From NCBI GenBank assembly GCA_033344775.1, contig JAWPMT010000004.1, positions 310,001 to 374,000 of the forward strand: 64,000 bases of DNA, in the 5' to 3' direction. A model generated the notes under the pieces. That model made no database searches, was not told the origin of the DNA, and saw nothing but the letters and a program-made list of their open reading frames with translations. The stretch is from Cytophagales bacterium. GTDB lineage: Bacteria > Bacteroidota > Bacteroidia > Cytophagales > Cyclobacteriaceae. The position numbers and the translations under genes were made by a program. Positions 9,380 to 19,424 of the stretch are shown one piece after another (the stretch's first letter is position 1; each line of letters begins with the position of its first letter).

Positions 9380-10914
9380 TTAGTTTAATAATTCATCACT
9401 TCTCCTCACCTCGTACCTGGCACCCGAATGGAATGGTCCGGTCATTTGCGTTTCTTCGCCTGTGGACCACTGAATGGTGACTTTCTTAACTTCTTTGTAG
9501 TTGCCCAAACCAAAGTAAGCAATGTAAGGATCATAAGAAAGATGCCCTCCACTGGCCAATAGTTCTCTGACCTGATGTCGATCACTACTATCTCCATAAT
9601 GGATCGTGATTTTGCTGCCAATGCCATACCTATTCCCCATTTGATCACGAAGTTCAAAAGCAATGACATTTCCCTTTTTCATCTCATTGAAATGTGCTTG
9701 TGCGGGGCCAATTACCGGTAGCGTTATAATATCCTGATCACCATCATTGTCTATGTCAGTATAAGTATACGTTTGAGTCGCGAGAAACGAATTCAAAGCT
9801 TCATATTCGCTTATTTGATTTTGAAAACGATTGCCCCCTTCATTAATATAGAAGAAGTTACTTTGTCGAGTACGATGGACATGACTGCCATTCACGATGT
9901 AAAGGTCCTGATACTCATCCGCATTCAAATCCGCAAATTTGGCATTCCAGGTATAGCCTCCTGTCGCAATTCCCCAATCCGAAGCCTTGTTCTGATATCG
10001 ATTGTTGCCGTCATTCACCAGTAACACATTTTCACCTAATCCGGGTGAAGGAATTGCCTCTTTGATGTCTGCTTTTTCCGGCGTGTTATAATCACTGTTA
10101 AAAACACGTTCGCAATGCCTCTTCAGAAAACTCCATTCTTTTGGGATATCATCGCAAGTAAGATTATTCCTTCTCATATTATTTAAAAAGACGAGAAACT
10201 CCATATTCGACCGACTCTCAATTTCCTGTGCCTTTCTTTGCCATTTCATGGCTCTATCCATGGTCAATAGCTTTAGATAATTGAGGCATGCTTGCCGATC
10301 GGTTTCACTTGCAAGTTCCGCACAGATTTGTATGGCATCCTTATCAACTTCCAGAAATTCATCTGATGCCAGCCCCATCAAAGCAATTTCACCAATATAG
10401 ATCTCAGGGGACAGATCATTGTCCAGATCTGCCGAAATGACTGACATGGTCGTTTTGGTAGAGGTCTCAAACTTCTTTTCAGTATTGCTTACAGGGTGAT
10501 CGTAAACACCTTTATTGTTCATGTAGAATACATCTGGTGGAGCAAAATCATTCGTTTCTATCAAATCTACCCAACCATCATTATCAAGGTCCGACCAAAG
10601 TAGGGTAAGGGTTTCGCCCACAATACTCGTAGGCAATTGGGTTAGGTTATAAATTCCACTTTCATTGATCAATAGGGCATTTCTGGAGGTTTCCGGAAAT
10701 TCGAAACGTCCATTCCTGATCTGGTTATAATTGGCTGAGGTATAGTTTCCAAAAAGTATATCCAGATCACCATCCCGGTCAAAGTCAGCAAATGCGATAG
10801 GTCTGGTGAGCCAGGCTCCATCAATATTTGGAAGTTGACGGGGAATAGCTCCTTCAAAATTTACAGTGCTTAGTAGAATGTTTGTGCTTGCATTGACATG
10901 ATATTCATTATAGC
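9380..10914 (-). pseudogene. CRTAC1-type VCBS/ASPIC-UnbV protein, 5' part cut off by foreign DNA
   Basis: The frame from about 10914 to 9380 encodes FG-GAP/VCBS repeats (FADFDRDGDLDILFGN, LWSDLDNDGWVDLIE, FADLNADEYQDLYIVNG, YTDIDNDGDQDIITLP). It ends in an ASPIC/UnbV domain (GNRYGIGSKITIHYG, then VTIQWSTGEE). No true start remains: an ATG at 10672 is internal, because VCBS sequence continues in frame upstream to ~10910, where the (GT)n/(CG)n foreign DNA begins. The gene is therefore broken by the chimeric junction rather than by ordinary mutation, and in the real genome it is probably intact. The calcium-binding beta-propeller would be exported. Its place beside sulfotransferases suggests a glycan-related surface role, which is inference. 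Confidence 0.8.
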
Positions 10915-10982
10915 TGTCTGTCTGTGTGTGTGTGTGTTGTTTGTTTTTGTTATTTATATTTATATGAGCCCCCGCGCGCGCC

Positions 10983-11120
10983 CGCGCGCGCGCGCGCGCG
11001 CGCGCGCGCGCGCGCGCGCGCGCGCGCGCGCGCGCGCGCGCGCGCGCGCGCGCGCGCGCGCGCGCGCGCGCGCGCGCGCGCGCGCGCGCGCGCGCGCGCG
11101 CGCGCGCGCGCGCGCGCGCG
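10983..11120. repeat. (CG)69 dinucleotide tract
   Basis: 138 nt of uninterrupted alternating CG, preceded at 10973-10980 by four more units. Such a tract favours Z-DNA, and none this long is expected in a ~42% GC bacterium. A shorter (CG)12 tract occurs at 11433-11456 and a (CA)10 tract at 11178-11197. Confidence 0.95.
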
Positions 11121-11548
11121 TCTGTCTGTTGTTTTCCCGCGCGCGCTCTCTGTCTGTGTGTTGTTTGTTCTCTCTCTCACACACACACACACACACATAT
11201 TCGATGATTATAAATTTTTACTGTTTTTTGGGGACACCACAGGGTGGAGGGTGGGGCGGCTTTGTTTGGATCTTTCTTCCCCGCGCGCGCGCGCGCGCCC
11301 GCCCGCTGATGAGCGCCCCGCGCCCGCCCCGCCCGCGCGCCCGCGCGCAGGGGGGGGGGGGGTGCTTGCCACTCCCAGTGCTGTCTCTGTTGCCAGGCGG
11401 GGCAGGCCCACTGGAACAGCGCGCCCAGAGCCCGCGCGCGCGCGCGCGCGCGCGCGGGCACTGTGCAGCGGCTTCCCCCCCATGTCATGTAAGTCCTTCT
11501 TTATAAAATGCTGTTCCCCTTTGTTGTAAAAAAAAGACAGGCGGGGTG

Positions 11549-11619
<71 letters not shown>

Positions 11620-11815
11620 CTCCTGTTGAAAGCATGCCAGCCAGGTGGGGCAGGCGTGTTGGGTGTGCCCTCCAGGTCTCCAGCTTCTGTCACAGGAGAA
11701 GCTTTATGCCCAGGCCTGGGCAGAGCCTAGGAGCCCCGTGTACCCAGGCGGCCTTCAGGAAAAGTGGCAGGAGCACGGAGTGAGCTCTCCTGCCTCTCTC
11801 CTTTCCAGAAGACCT

Positions 11816-12591
11816 GCCAGTAACATTAATGGAACCGTCATTTTGAGGATATACCAAAAGCTCTTCAACCACTTCACCACAAACCAGTATACCGTTCCCC
11901 AAAAGCCTTCGCCATATTTTGGAATAATGTCGTCAAAAAAGGGTAAAGCGGTGGAGGTTTGATTAACGTCCAATTTAGACAAGTCCGAATGTTTTACTAC
12001 TACACTACTGCCAACATATTTCCCAATCAAAGGGATCAGCAGTAGAATAAAGACGATGGTTAAAAACAGTCTTACCGCTACCATATACCATGGAAACAGG
12101 GAAAACAGCATACTCAACACGACTACATTCAATGTAGGAGAACTCACCATAGTCGCAAGGGAAGTTGCTACGCTGGCACCGCCTTTCCTCATGCCTTGTG
12201 CAATTGGGGCTGCACAATTCACACAAACCCCCAAGGGAGCTCCCAACAACATACCAAAACCTGCCTGTAGAAATTGGTTTTCAAGTGTCTTGTTCCTAAT
12301 TAAGGAAAATACCATCATCAGCCCTGTGGCAAAAAGTACCCCGAAGGTCATCCCTTGCTTATTGGTATACATCCAGTTCAGGGTATTGAACCAGATTTCT
12401 TCATACCAAACCATATCGGCATCTATGAGGAATACTTCATCAAATCCGATACCTAATGTTGATGTTGCTCCTTCCATAATGGCCTTTTCATTCAACGCCG
12501 GATAGCGGGAAGATGTCCAGAAAAAATAAGCTAAAACACCAATGTATAGGCCAATTAGCAAGAATTTCAAAGTCGTGGGTCGGATTTTCAA
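11816..12591 (-). pseudogene. ArsP/DUF318-type membrane permease, 3' end cut off by foreign DNA
   Basis: The first ~258 residues of a multi-pass permease are intact from the ATG at 12591. The signature block of the ArsP_1-type permease family is present at residues ~114-165: GMLLGAPLGVCVNCAAPIAQ with the CxxC pair, then GGASVATSLATMVSSPTLNV. At least five hydrophobic segments are visible. After LKMTVPLMLLAG the frame enters foreign DNA and ends in an unrelated tail with a stop near 11755; the last transmembrane helices (about 80 residues) are missing. It shares a 108-bp divergent promoter region with the CRTAC1 gene at 12700 and lies upstream of the broken VCBS gene on the same strand. Substrate unknown; arsenicals are only the best-studied family example. 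Confidence 0.75.
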
Positions 12592-12674
12592 ATTACTGAC
12601 AGTGACGGCTGATAAAGCAAATCAGTTCTAAATGGGGACGAAGATAATTGATAAACCCAATTGTTTTAAGCTTC

Positions 12675-12682
12675 TATCTTTG
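12675..12682 (+). promoter_or_regulatory. Candidate Bacteroidetes −7 box
   Basis: TATCTTTG matches the TAnnTTTG −7 consensus exactly and lies 17 nt before the ATG at 12700, implying a very short leader. No good −33 TTG lies at the usual ~19-nt spacing; the nearest is 24 nt away. Confidence 0.5.
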
Positions 12683-12699
12683 AATAAATTTCCATTGGA

Positions 12700-14964
12700 A
12701 TGGTCTCCCGTATTAAGCCTAAGTACATCTTTCTTTGCCTAACACTATTGATCCCGGCACTTGTAGCTGTGTTGCCCGAAAAAGCAACCCCAAAGCCAAT
12801 GACTTGGGTGCTGGACTATGAACTAGCCGCCGGAACACAACCTATGGTGGAGCTACTGGCAATGATCAACGCCTGGGTAGCAGAACAGGAAGTCATCAGA
12901 AAAAGTCCATCATGGAAACGGCAGTTAGCTAATTTCTTTTACGAATCTAAGGCCAGCAAAATGCTGACTGGCGTCTATAATCTCCAGGCTGGTAATACTG
13001 AAAAAGCCGTCAACACACTTTCAGAAATATCTCATCTGAACTGGAATACTGAATCCAGCGATGCACAATTGATGAGAAAAATCAATGAGTGGATGGCGAT
13101 GAGCTACCTGAGGCAAGGCGAAGAACAAAACTGCATACTCGATCATAATGGCGCGTCTTGTGTAATGCCCATACAGGGCACCGGAATTTATGAATTAAAA
13201 GCACCTACATTGAAAGCGCTGGAAATCTATCACTTCCTGCTTTCCTTGTATCCGGATAACTATCGGTATCGTTGGTTGATGAATCTTGCTTACCAAACGC
13301 TTGGAGAATACCCCGAAAACGTACCGCAACAATGGCTCATCAACCCAAAAGCATTTGAAGATCTTGACTCGCTGGACAACTTTAGAAATATTGCTCCAAT
13401 GCTGGGGGTAGATCATAATAGTTTGGCTGGCGGGGCTTGTTTAGAAGACTTTGATAATGATGGTTATCTGGACATGATGGTTTCCGGTAGGAAGCAAACG
13501 CAACTTACTTTTTATAAAAACGATGGAAAAGGTGGTTTTGAAAATCATACGGAAGATGCAGGGCTAACCGGTTTGACAGGAGGATTCAACCTCTTTCAGG
13601 CAGATTATAACAACGATGGCTATACTGACCTTTTCGTAGCACGGGGAGCTTGGCTCCACAATCATGGCCTTACACCCAATTCACTTTTGAAAAACAATGG
13701 AGATGGCACATTCAGTGATGTTACTGTAGAGGCTGGTGTGCTGAGCTTTAAACCAACACTTAATGTGGTTTGGGCCGATTTCAACAATGACGGTTGGTTA
13801 GATCTATTTGCAGGAAACGAGACTCGCGGGGACAAAGGAGATTATAGCAGTGAATTTTACCTCAACAATCAGGATGGTTCTTTCAAAGAAGTTTCACAGG
13901 AAGCAGGGTTGGGTATTACCACATTTGTAAAAGGCCTTGCTGCTGCTGATTACAATAACGATGGCTGGACAGATCTCTTCCTTTCCAATAAGGCGGGCAA
14001 AAACTATCTATATAAAAATCTGGGGCCTGATCAAAAGGGCCAGCTGTCGTTCGAAGATGTCGCTGCTCAGGCCGGAGTGGCTAACACAGATGCCAGTTTT
14101 ACTTCCTGGTTTTGGGACTATGATAATGATGGAGATCAGGATTTATATGTTTCGGTCTACGGACCAAGAGACTCCAACTCAGTGGAAAGGGTAGCAAAAT
14201 CGTACGATGGGGAAAAAATAAACTCCGTATGGCCGGCAATCTTCCGGAATAATGGTGATGGTACCTTTACGAATAAGGCGGAGGAACTAGGCATGACATT
14301 CCCACTTTTTACCATGGGAGCCAATTATGCCGACTTCAACAATGACGGGTACCTGGATATTTATTTAGGAACAGGAGAACCTAACTATATGGGCATTTAT
14401 CCTAACCGTATGTTTTACAGTGATTATGGTGAATATTTTACAGATGTAACTTCGGAAAAGGGAGTAGGTCACATTCAAAAAGGACATGGTGTTGCAATCG
14501 GCGATATTGACAATGATGGAGATCAGGATATTCTGGCTCAAATGGGTGGTATGCTTTATGGAGACACTTTCCAAAATGCACTTTTTCAAAATCCGGGTGA
14601 GGGCGATAATAATTGGATCAATCTCAGGTTGGAAGGAGTTAATGCCAATAGAAGTGCGATTGGGACACAGGTTAGAATTTCTTATAGTTACGAAGGGAAG
14701 CGCAAGGATATTTATAGAACAATTTCGTCCGGGGGCAGCTTTGGAGCCAATTCTCTGCAACTGGAAGTTGGAGTAGGTAAAGCCACGCACATCGATAGTG
14801 TCCAGGTAAAATGGCAGGGCTCAAATGAATGGCAATTCTTCGACGGCCTTGCGGTAAATAGGACATATGCTTTAAAAGAGGGAGGAGAATTCCTAATTTC
14901 ACCCTCTGGTCAGCAACCTGTACCAGAACTTAACGGACAAAGTCTACCGACCCATGAACACTAA
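12700..14964 (+). CDS. CRTAC1 family VCBS/FG-GAP and ASPIC-UnbV protein
   Basis: The 754-residue secreted or membrane-anchored protein has an N-terminal hydrophobic segment (residues ~9-25). A helical TPR-like region (residues ~45-220, with LLSLYPDNYRYRWLMNLAYQ) follows. Then come about seven calcium-binding FG-GAP/VCBS blades (DFDNDGYLD, DYNNDGYTD, DFNNDGWLD, DYNNDGWTD, DYDNDGDQD, DFNNDGYLD, DIDNDGDQD) and a C-terminal ASPIC/UnbV domain (RSAIGTQVRISY, then DSVQVKWQG). This architecture is common in Bacteroidetes next to TonB/SusD or glycan genes; its activity is unknown. It heads a plus-strand run with a sulfotransferase, MBOAT and SGNH-like protein, so a role in handling the modified glycan outside the cell is a reasonable guess. 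Confidence 0.87.
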   Translation: MVSRIKPKYIFLCLTLLIPALVAVLPEKATPKPMTWVLDYELAAGTQPMVELLAMINAWVAEQEVIRKSPSWKRQLANFFYESKASKMLTGVYNLQAGNTEKAVNTLSEISHLNWNTESSDAQLMRKINEWMAMSYLRQGEEQNCILDHNGASCVMPIQGTGIYELKAPTLKALEIYHFLLSLYPDNYRYRWLMNLAYQTLGEYPENVPQQWLINPKAFEDLDSLDNFRNIAPMLGVDHNSLAGGACLEDFDNDGYLDMMVSGRKQTQLTFYKNDGKGGFENHTEDAGLTGLTGGFNLFQADYNNDGYTDLFVARGAWLHNHGLTPNSLLKNNGDGTFSDVTVEAGVLSFKPTLNVVWADFNNDGWLDLFAGNETRGDKGDYSSEFYLNNQDGSFKEVSQEAGLGITTFVKGLAAADYNNDGWTDLFLSNKAGKNYLYKNLGPDQKGQLSFEDVAAQAGVANTDASFTSWFWDYDNDGDQDLYVSVYGPRDSNSVERVAKSYDGEKINSVWPAIFRNNGDGTFTNKAEELGMTFPLFTMGANYADFNNDGYLDIYLGTGEPNYMGIYPNRMFYSDYGEYFTDVTSEKGVGHIQKGHGVAIGDIDNDGDQDILAQMGGMLYGDTFQNALFQNPGEGDNNWINLRLEGVNANRSAIGTQVRISYSYEGKRKDIYRTISSGGSFGANSLQLEVGVGKATHIDSVQVKWQGSNEWQFFDGLAVNRTYALKEGGEFLISPSGQQPVPELNGQSLPTHEH

Positions 14965-14991
14965 TCGTTTCTCAATTTTCCGCTGCTCCCC

Positions 14992-15762
14992 TTGAAAGCG
15001 AGTATTCGAAGATTTAAATACAAGGGCTTTTACCTGCTGAGACGCTTGCGGAAAGCACTTCGGAAAACCGCAAATGAGAAGGAAATATATGTCTACTCTT
15101 ATCCGAAATCAGGTAGAACCTGGTTAAGGTTGATATTGGACACACTCAATGAAAAGGAGGTGTCCATTGCCTATGTACATGGGGATGCTGTCCCTAAAAA
15201 AGGGAAGCATTTTAAGGATATGACCTTCAACACCAAACTAAGAGATCGCAAGGTTATCTTTCTTTTACGAGATCCCAGGGATACGGTAGTTTCCGCGTAT
15301 TACGATGCATTGCACCGTGATAAAATCTTCGATAAGGAGCTTGCCCAATTCGTAAGACACCCACGTTTTGGTATTGAGAAGGTACTTAGGTTCCATCAAA
15401 TATGTTACGAAAACCAATCTTTGGTAGATCAGAGTATCCTGATTACCTATGAGGCTTTGAGAGCAGATACGATCGGAGAAATGCGCAAAATTCTACGACT
15501 TTTGGACTGGCAAGTATCTGATCAAAAATTACACGAAGCTATTGCCGACAGTTCCTTTCAAAATATGAGAAAAATGGAAGAAACTGGAGATATAAAACGA
15601 ACCTATGCCTACGCACTTTCTCCGGGAAATCCGCAAAACCCGAATTCTTTCAAAGTGCGAAAAGGTCATGTTGGGGGATATAAAGAAGAACTCAGCGAAG
15701 AGGATATCCAATTTTGCAATAACATGATGAAAGTAAAACCAAACCCCTTTTATCAACTTTAA
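14992..15762 (+). CDS. Sulfotransferase domain protein
   Basis: The 256-residue enzyme has a classic cytosolic sulfotransferase signature: YVYSYPKSGRTWLRLILDTL (residues ~32-51) for the PAPS 5'-phosphosulfate and VIFLLRDPRDTVVSAYYDA (residues ~88-106) for the 3'-phosphate. The C-terminal RKGHVGGYKEEL matches the GxxGxWK-like loop. The basic N-terminus (KASIRRFKYKGF, RRLRKALRK) may bind membranes or a charged acceptor. TTG at 14992 is the only suitable start, 27 bp after the CRTAC1 stop, and the MBOAT gene begins 2 bp after its own stop, so co-translation is likely. Confidence 0.85.
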   Translation: MKASIRRFKYKGFYLLRRLRKALRKTANEKEIYVYSYPKSGRTWLRLILDTLNEKEVSIAYVHGDAVPKKGKHFKDMTFNTKLRDRKVIFLLRDPRDTVVSAYYDALHRDKIFDKELAQFVRHPRFGIEKVLRFHQICYENQSLVDQSILITYEALRADTIGEMRKILRLLDWQVSDQKLHEAIADSSFQNMRKMEETGDIKRTYAYALSPGNPQNPNSFKVRKGHVGGYKEELSEEDIQFCNNMMKVKPNPFYQL

Positions 15763-15764
15763 GC

Positions 15765-17195
15765 ATGCTCTTTGACTCCTTCGATTTTGCGATTTTTTTG
15801 CCCCTGGTTTTCATGGGTTACTGGCTACTGTCCAGGAAGGACATACGCATCCAGAATTTATTTATTCTTGCTGCCAGCTATGTCTTTTATGGTTGGTGGG
15901 ACGAACGTTTCCTTGCCTTAATTGCTATCAGCACGTTAGTTGACTTTTGGGTAGGAAGAAGCCTTTACACTGTTTCCTCTTCTAAAAAGCGCAAGACACT
16001 CCTATGGACCAGTATTGGGGTAAACCTGGGACTCTTGTTTTTTTTCAAATACAGTAATTTCTTTATTGAGAGCTTTACTGACACCTTTACCTTCTTTGGC
16101 TACGCCATCGGCTGGAGCGGTTTGGATATTGTTTTACCTGTAGGCATCAGTTTCTATACCTTCCAGACGATGAGTTATACCATCGATATTTACAGAGGTA
16201 AAATAACGCCGACAAAAGACCTCATTGCTTTCTCCGCTTTTGTAAGTTTCTTTCCACAATTAGTAGCTGGCCCTATCGAGCGCGCAACCAACCTGCTTCC
16301 CCAGTTTTATAAAAAACGTAAGTTTACAGAAAGCCAGGCAGTCGATGGGTTGCGGCAAATCCTTTGGGGTCTATTCAAGAAAATGGTGATTGCCGATAAT
16401 TGTGCAGTCTTTGTTAATCAGGTTTTTGACAACTATGCTGATTATTCGGGGAGCACGCTCCTGTTGGCCAGTTGTTTTTTCTTTATACAAGTCTATGGAG
16501 ACTTTTCAGGCTATTCAGATATCGCCATTGGTACGGGCAAATTATTCGGATTTTCTCTGACTAGAAATTTTGCCTTTCCCTTTTTTGCTACACAGATTAC
16601 GGAGTTCTGGCAACGTTGGCACATTTCACTTACTACCTGGTGTCGTGACTACATTTACATACCACTGGGTGGAAACAGGAAAGGGAAGTGGAGGCAATTT
16701 TTTAACACGGTAGCGACCTTTTCCATCATGGGGCTATGGCATGGTGCTCAGTGGACTTATGTCATATGGGGAGTACTCAACGCGCTTTACTTCTTTCCCA
16801 GTATGTTCCTGTACAAAACGATAAGTCGTTTTACTCCAAAAATTATTCAACAAACTGCCTTGAGTAATGTTCTTGGTATGATCAACGTTTTTTTGGCTGT
16901 AGCTATTTCGTTGGTTTTCTTCCGGTCACCCGATCTCAAAAGCGCTCTGCTTTACTTCCAGGGTATATTTTCTAGTTCGCTCCTAGACATTCCTCAGCTT
17001 CCTGAAACTGAAGTGTTAGGTCTCCTAACTGCCTTCTTTGTGGTAGAATGGCTTCAACGTAATAAACAGCATACCCTTGAATTTGATAAAGGTCAACAAT
17101 CCACACTTTTACGGTGGGGTGCTTATCTACTTATCGCTTTTCTGATCAATTGGTATGGTTACATTCCTAAGGAGTTTATTTATTTTCAATTTTGA
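15765..17195 (+). CDS. MBOAT family membrane-bound O-acyltransferase (AlgI-like)
   Basis: The 476-residue polytopic protein has ~11 hydrophobic segments and the AlgI/DltB-type MBOAT core. This includes ILPVGISFYTFQTMSYTIDIYRG, then FPQLVAGPIERATNLLPQF, then ITEFWQRWHISLTTWCRDYIYIPLGG, and the catalytic His in MGLWHGAQWTYVIWG (residue ~326). It would pass acetyl or another acyl group across the inner membrane to a carrier or polysaccharide. The next gene encodes an SGNH-like partner and overlaps by 4 nt, the standard AlgI-AlgJ/X or PatA-PatB pairing. Length matches the family. Confidence 0.9.
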   Translation: MLFDSFDFAIFLPLVFMGYWLLSRKDIRIQNLFILAASYVFYGWWDERFLALIAISTLVDFWVGRSLYTVSSSKKRKTLLWTSIGVNLGLLFFFKYSNFFIESFTDTFTFFGYAIGWSGLDIVLPVGISFYTFQTMSYTIDIYRGKITPTKDLIAFSAFVSFFPQLVAGPIERATNLLPQFYKKRKFTESQAVDGLRQILWGLFKKMVIADNCAVFVNQVFDNYADYSGSTLLLASCFFFIQVYGDFSGYSDIAIGTGKLFGFSLTRNFAFPFFATQITEFWQRWHISLTTWCRDYIYIPLGGNRKGKWRQFFNTVATFSIMGLWHGAQWTYVIWGVLNALYFFPSMFLYKTISRFTPKIIQQTALSNVLGMINVFLAVAISLVFFRSPDLKSALLYFQGIFSSSLLDIPQLPETEVLGLLTAFFVVEWLQRNKQHTLEFDKGQQSTLLRWGAYLLIAFLINWYGYIPKEFIYFQF

Positions 17196-18214
17196 AGGAG
17201 ATGAAGCGGTTTGCCATAAAGTGTGCTCTTTTTCTGATGCTATTCATCGGTTTGCTTTTTTCTCAAAAGCTACTAGACCATTATACTCCATGGTATTGGG
17301 GATATGATGACCTGTACGTGAAGCTGAACTTTCTTCAAAAACAAAACATACAATATGATGTGCTGTTTCTGGGCAGCAGTCGAAGTTTTCGAAATACGGA
17401 TCCAATGGTTTTTGATAGCCTGACAGGTCTCAAATCATTCAATGTCAGCCTGCCTGGTACACAGCCTCCGGAACTCTATATGATCGTGGAGCATCTTATC
17501 AATCAAAAGGCCGATTCTGCAGATCAGACTTATATCATCGAGTTGATAGATGTACATCAGGCATTTATCAAAAATGACATGTCTGTGAGACGTAACTATT
17601 GGATGACTCTGGATAATTATCAGTTTGGTTTGGCCAATTTTATGGAAAAACGTGCTCCCAGAACCCTATTAAGATATACGGAGAGTGTGATTCAGGCGCA
17701 AACCAAATTTGGTATGGGCAGACAGCAGTTTCAATCTATGAGGAAAAAGAGAGACACGCAATTTGCCCTGGGGCCATTGCAAAATGGCCATATAAATTTC
17801 TCGAATCAAATCAGGCTAGGAATTAATTTGGCATCAATAGAAGTAAGAAAAGAACGCTTTGAAGCGGATACCCTTGAATTATGGGAAAGAAGAAAAAGGG
17901 TTCTTGCAGAAATGAACTCACCTCTGAAACTACCAAATGTAGTTCACCTGCAAAAAATCAAAGACCTTATTCACAGGGCCTCAGAAAAAAATATAAAACT
18001 GGTATTTGTTCGAGTCCCTATTCAAGAACATGTATGGGGTTTGTTCAATGATATTCCCAATGGTCATAAACTAGATTTGGGTCATCCCCTAAAATACCCG
18101 GAGTTGTATATGTCAAAATTCCATTTTGATCATGGCCATTTGTCATCCCAGGGAGCAGAATTTTATACTCGTCTCCTGTCCGAAGCTTTCTTACGTGATT
18201 TTGATCGCCCCTAA
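17192..18214 (+). CDS. SGNH/AlgX-DltD-like acyltransferase partner
   Basis: The 340-residue protein has one N-terminal transmembrane anchor (residues ~8-24) and a periplasmic SGNH-like domain. The nucleophile block is DVLFLGSSRSFRNTDPMVF (Ser near residue 62) and the C-terminal Asp-His block is FDHGHLSSQGAEFY (residues ~310-323). The start is the TTG at 17192, which overlaps the MBOAT stop as TTGA; an ATG 9 nt downstream is the alternative. By analogy with AlgJ/AlgX and DltD it would receive the acyl group from the MBOAT protein and put it on the exported glycan. The acceptor is unknown. Confidence 0.8.
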   Translation: MKEMKRFAIKCALFLMLFIGLLFSQKLLDHYTPWYWGYDDLYVKLNFLQKQNIQYDVLFLGSSRSFRNTDPMVFDSLTGLKSFNVSLPGTQPPELYMIVEHLINQKADSADQTYIIELIDVHQAFIKNDMSVRRNYWMTLDNYQFGLANFMEKRAPRTLLRYTESVIQAQTKFGMGRQQFQSMRKKRDTQFALGPLQNGHINFSNQIRLGINLASIEVRKERFEADTLELWERRKRVLAEMNSPLKLPNVVHLQKIKDLIHRASEKNIKLVFVRVPIQEHVWGLFNDIPNGHKLDLGHPLKYPELYMSKFHFDHGHLSSQGAEFYTRLLSEAFLRDFDRP

Positions 18215-18262
18215 AGCAATTTTCTATTTCAATATCAACATTATGCACCTGACGTAAGTTTT

Positions 18263-19414
18263 CTATGCAAAACGCTGTTTAAACGCAATCACCCTTGCTA
18301 GCAGTGTTATCCATAGGCCTCTTAGATTACTGGACTTTCTAAACGCCCTAATCTCTTCGTCCGACCAATACTCATAATCCTTCGAGACTGCCTGAGAGAA
18401 CAAGACAGTTACAATTTCCTCCTTCTCTTTCTGAGTCAGCATACTTTTCCATTTCTTATCATCTCCCCAGCCAGCTATACTTCCCGTTATCCGATTTGCA
18501 GCATACATAGAATTCGCTTTTGCCGGCACACCATTTTCTGATGGAATGGTTAAGTTGGTATCAATCTGTATATCCAAATGAGCAGCCAGAGCTGAAATCT
18601 CCTTTTCCGGTTCGGATAATAAGTCTTCATACCTGATAATTTTGTAGGTACCGTTTCCAAGAGACTCAAGGTTATCAACCCCTAACTTCATCAGGTGCTT
18701 TAGTCTGACACTATAGCTAATGGCACGAAAGGGGATGGCTTTGAACTCATTCAACTTCTTGATGGATGCAATATTTGGCAACGGATTCCTCACTATATGT
18801 AAAAATTTGGCCCTAGGGAAACGTTTGACCAGCCACTGTACGTACCACTCATTCTCGGGTTTCTTTTCTACCCAATACCTAGTGGACATACTTCTATTCG
18901 GGTTGGCACAAAAAACGGCAGCCACCACCGATTGAAACGTATCGTAATCTGTTTTCAAAAAGTAATTTAGGTACAACAAGAATTTTATGTAGGAGTCTAT
19001 ACTTTCACCCAAAAACCAAAATGGACACTGCCCAGTGGGATTCACCAATCTTTGCATCCAATAGTGGCACAAGTCAGCATAGTCTCCTGAAAACTTTCTG
19101 AAATTGGTGTAATAATGGCTATCTCCAGGCATCACTAGCAGAGAAGGGTGGTTATCAAGTAATCTGGTAAGTAAGGTTGTTCCTGTTTTCATCGCGCCAC
19201 AGATAAAAACCGGCTGTTCTATAAATTCATGAGTCTTTTTTACCAGTTGTGGATCAGGCTTCCAGGTGTCGCTAATCTCTTTTACCTGATGAAGTAAAAG
19301 CTCGGTCAATTGCGCAATGGCCTCTATCAACTCTCGATAGGACTGATCTTGTACTGGATATGCATCTTCCCTCCTTTCTAACAACCAATGAATTTTTGCA
19401 ATAAGCTCCTGCAT
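18263..19414 (-). CDS. Sulfotransferase family protein
   Basis: The 383-residue PAPS-dependent sulfotransferase has a helical N-terminal extension (residues ~1-65). The phosphosulfate loop VFICGAMKTGTTLLTRLLDN (residues ~69-88) follows, and the 3'-phosphate segment is AKFLHIVRNPLPNIASIKKL (residues ~200-219). It belongs to the Sulfotransfer_1/3 clan. Its start is 10 bp downstream of the glycosyltransferase-SGNH fusion gene on the same strand. It is thus the last gene of a three-gene minus-strand unit (22498 to 18263) that converges on the MBOAT operon. Acceptor unknown. Confidence 0.82.
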   Translation of the reverse strand: MQELIAKIHWLLERREDAYPVQDQSYRELIEAIAQLTELLLHQVKEISDTWKPDPQLVKKTHEFIEQPVFICGAMKTGTTLLTRLLDNHPSLLVMPGDSHYYTNFRKFSGDYADLCHYWMQRLVNPTGQCPFWFLGESIDSYIKFLLYLNYFLKTDYDTFQSVVAAVFCANPNRSMSTRYWVEKKPENEWYVQWLVKRFPRAKFLHIVRNPLPNIASIKKLNEFKAIPFRAISYSVRLKHLMKLGVDNLESLGNGTYKIIRYEDLLSEPEKEISALAAHLDIQIDTNLTIPSENGVPAKANSMYAANRITGSIAGWGDDKKWKSMLTQKEKEEIVTVLFSQAVSKDYEYWSDEEIRAFRKSSNLRGLWITLLARVIAFKQRFA

Positions 19415-19424
19415 ATATCAACCG

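Noticed and set aside
10898-11529. Long arginine/alanine-rich open frames on both strands across the CG tract
   Set aside because: They are produced by the (CG)n repeat itself, which has no stop codon in any frame; there is no codon bias or homology.
11755-11815. C-terminal tail LLERREAGELTPCSCHFS of the permease frame
   Set aside because: It is encoded by the foreign DNA, and family members continue with further membrane helices instead.
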